Notes under the pieces: generated by a model
What the model was told of the DNA's origin: nothing
Database searches by the model: none
Seen by the model: only the letters and a program-made list of their open reading frames with translations
From: a bacterium
GTDB taxonomy: Bacteria; Krumholzibacteriota; Krumholzibacteriia; LZORAL124-64-63
DNA length: 6,731 bases
Reading direction: 5' to 3'
Assembly (NCBI GenBank): GCA_030591105.1
Contig: JAUVBS010000120.1
Span: 1 to 6,731, forward strand
Shown: positions 5,146 to 6,731 of the stretch, in pieces
How positions within the stretch are numbered: the stretch's first letter is position 1
How the letters are laid out: every line of letters begins with the position of its first letter
Position numbers and translations under genes: made by a program

Positions 5146-6699
5146 CTACAGGCCGTAATGGCGAATCTTCTTCAGCAAACTCGGATAGCTGATCTTCAAC
5201 AGGCGCGCCGCGTGCGACTTGTTACCAGCGGTGATTTTCAAGGCGTGGGCGATCTCCCGACACTCCACAGCGCCGATGGTCTCGCGTAACGGCACGACCT
5301 GATCCGGATCATCAGCAAGCACACTGCGGACGGCGATCTGCTCCGGCAGGTGTTCCGGGCGCAATAGATTGTCACCCTCCGCGAGCACGATCGCCCGCTT
5401 CAAGCACTTCTCCAGCTCGCGGATGTTGCCCGGCCAATCGTGCTGCAGCAGGGCGTCGAGGAACGCCGGCCCCATGGTTGTGGATTGCTGCTCCATCTCG
5501 AGGACGAAACGACCGATGAAGTGCCGCGCGAGCAACTCGATGTCGTCGCGCCGCGCCCGCAACGGTGGGATCGTCAACGGGAAATCGAGCAGCCGGAAAT
5601 AGAGATCGTCGAGGAAGAGTCCATCTGCGGCGAGCTGTTGCAAGTCGGCTTTCGACGCACAAATTATACGCACATCTATACGGTGCTCCCGTACCGAACC
5701 GACCGGCCTGACGATTTTCGTATCCAGGAACTGCAGCAGCTTGCCCTGCATCGCCAGCGACATTTTACCAATTTCGTCGAGGAAGACCGTCCCGCTCTCC
5801 GCCTCTACGAGCAGTCCTTTGTGCTCGCTGTCAGCACCGGTGAAGCTACCTTTCGCGTGTCCAAACAACTCGCTCTCGAGCAACGTCTCGGGGATAGCCG
5901 CACAGTTGATCGTCAGAAACTTGCCTTCAGATCGCCGGCTGAGGGCGTGGATCGCGTAGGCGAGCAACCCTTTACCGGTCCCGGTCTCTCCGTTGAGCAA
6001 TACGGTCAGATCACTCGGGGCGACCTTACGCGCCAGAGCCAGCACTTCGAGCATAAGCTCGTTCTGAGTGATCACGTTCTCGAAACTCTCGACACCTGCG
6101 AGCGGCGTCGGCTCTCGGCCGGCCGGCCGCGCAGCGCGACCCTTTTCCCAGAGGAACAGGGCGAGGAAACCGAGATAAGTCGCTAGAAAATCCAGATCGG
6201 TCCCGGCGAAGGCACCGCGCCTCGTCTCGACGCGGGACTTGCCCACGAAAAGCATGCCGAAACGCTGCCCATGCATGGCGATCGGCATGATCACACAGCT
6301 GCCCACCGGACCGATCAAGGCCGGCACAGCCACCGCGAGATCATCCGTTTCCCGCAATCGCGAGTAGAGACACGGAGCACAGCCATCGTCGTCTTCGTGT
6401 TGCCGCACGAACCAGCGGGCGATCTGACCGCAGAGGTTGTCGGTCATACCTGTGCGGGCAACGATACGCAGCCGCTCTCCCTCTCGTCCGGGCTCGCACA
6501 TGGCGACGAAACCGCTGCCGGCGGCTGTTCGTTCCATGCCAGCTTGCAGAACCGACTCAAGGTTGCGCGGGACGGAAGCGTCCGCCTCGTTGAAAAGTCC
6601 AGGCAGCAACGAGATCGCCTCGAGTTGAGATTCCGTCTTCTCGATCCCGTGCAACAGGCCGGTCTCGATCGAGTCGCGCATCTCACCGATCTCACCCAT
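5146..6699 (-). CDS. Sigma54-dependent transcription activator (GAF, AAA+, Fis-type HTH)
   Basis: With the ATG at 6699 the protein has 517 aa. Residues about 1-35 are helical. Residues about 45-185 look like a GAF sensor domain with several cysteines (C68, C90, a CAPC pair at C107/C110, C135). Residues about 205-440 are the AAA+ domain: Walker A GETGTGKG (237-244), sigma54-contact loop GSFTGA (284-289) instead of the usual GAFTGA, Walker B VFLDE (305-309), and WPGNIREL (422-429). Residues 478-517 are a Fis-type helix-turn-helix. There is no receiver domain, so direct ligand or redox sensing is likelier than phosphorylation. The family converts ATP hydrolysis into opening of sigma54 promoters. 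Odd points: sensor I reads CASK (Lys350) where Asn is usual, and FLDDLYFR lacks the first Arg of FREDLYYR (Leu363; Arg369 kept). The start is uncertain: TTG at 6702 is possible (GAGGA lies 7 nt before it, 10 nt before the ATG), and the frame is open to 6731, so the gene may begin outside the window. The likely target is the downstream lipoprotein operon. Confidence 0.93.
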   Translation of the reverse strand: MGEIGEMRDSIETGLLHGIEKTESQLEAISLLPGLFNEADASVPRNLESVLQAGMERTAAGSGFVAMCEPGREGERLRIVARTGMTDNLCGQIARWFVRQHEDDDGCAPCLYSRLRETDDLAVAVPALIGPVGSCVIMPIAMHGQRFGMLFVGKSRVETRRGAFAGTDLDFLATYLGFLALFLWEKGRAARPAGREPTPLAGVESFENVITQNELMLEVLALARKVAPSDLTVLLNGETGTGKGLLAYAIHALSRRSEGKFLTINCAAIPETLLESELFGHAKGSFTGADSEHKGLLVEAESGTVFLDEIGKMSLAMQGKLLQFLDTKIVRPVGSVREHRIDVRIICASKADLQQLAADGLFLDDLYFRLLDFPLTIPPLRARRDDIELLARHFIGRFVLEMEQQSTTMGPAFLDALLQHDWPGNIRELEKCLKRAIVLAEGDNLLRPEHLPEQIAVRSVLADDPDQVVPLRETIGAVECREIAHALKITAGNKSHAARLLKISYPSLLKKIRHYGL

Positions 6700-6731
6700 C
6701 AAAGCGGCGTCCTCGAGCCCGACGCAGTTAC

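Overview
The window is a GC-rich stretch of bacterial DNA with four protein-coding genes, all on the minus strand, so transcription runs from high to low coordinates. Sec signal peptides, a lipobox and a sigma54-type regulator point to a diderm (Gram-negative) bacterium. Degenerate M6-type proteins, DUF4384 proteins and Fn3-like lipoproteins together suggest an uncultured FCB-type or deltaproteobacteria-like lineage. That placement is inference; there is no rRNA or marker gene here.

Layout in transcription order: (1) 6699-5146, a GAF/AAA+/Fis-type HTH sigma54-dependent transcription activator whose frame is still open at the window's right edge. (2) 5145-4100, about 1 kb without a convincing gene. 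It holds an AT-rich island, a strongly structured element at 4488-4604 (three-way-junction fold, further hairpins, T-runs on both strands), several dyads, and a good sigma54 -24/-12 match at 4169-4154. (3) 4099-3074, a lipoprotein with an Fn3-like domain. (4) 3029-1290, a secreted DUF4384 protein with one CXXCH motif, a Tyr/Trp-rich segment and a long basic low-complexity tail. Genes 3 and 4 are 44 bp apart and form a probable operon. (5) 1289-937, an intergenic region with a 12-bp perfect inverted repeat and a near-consensus sigma70 promoter. (6) 936-1, the N-terminal 312 residues of an exported M6 (immune inhibitor A-like) protein that runs off the left edge. At the expected zinc site it reads FEVGL instead of HEXXH.

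Working model (inference): the sigma54 activator senses a signal through its GAF domain and drives the envelope lipoprotein/DUF4384 operon from the -24/-12 promoter, with a dyad in the intergenic region as enhancer site. The M6-like gene has its own housekeeping promoter. The points most worth following are the self-contained sigma54 circuit, the M6-like protein lacking its zinc histidines, the structured intergenic element, and the activator's altered sensor I and arginine-finger residues.
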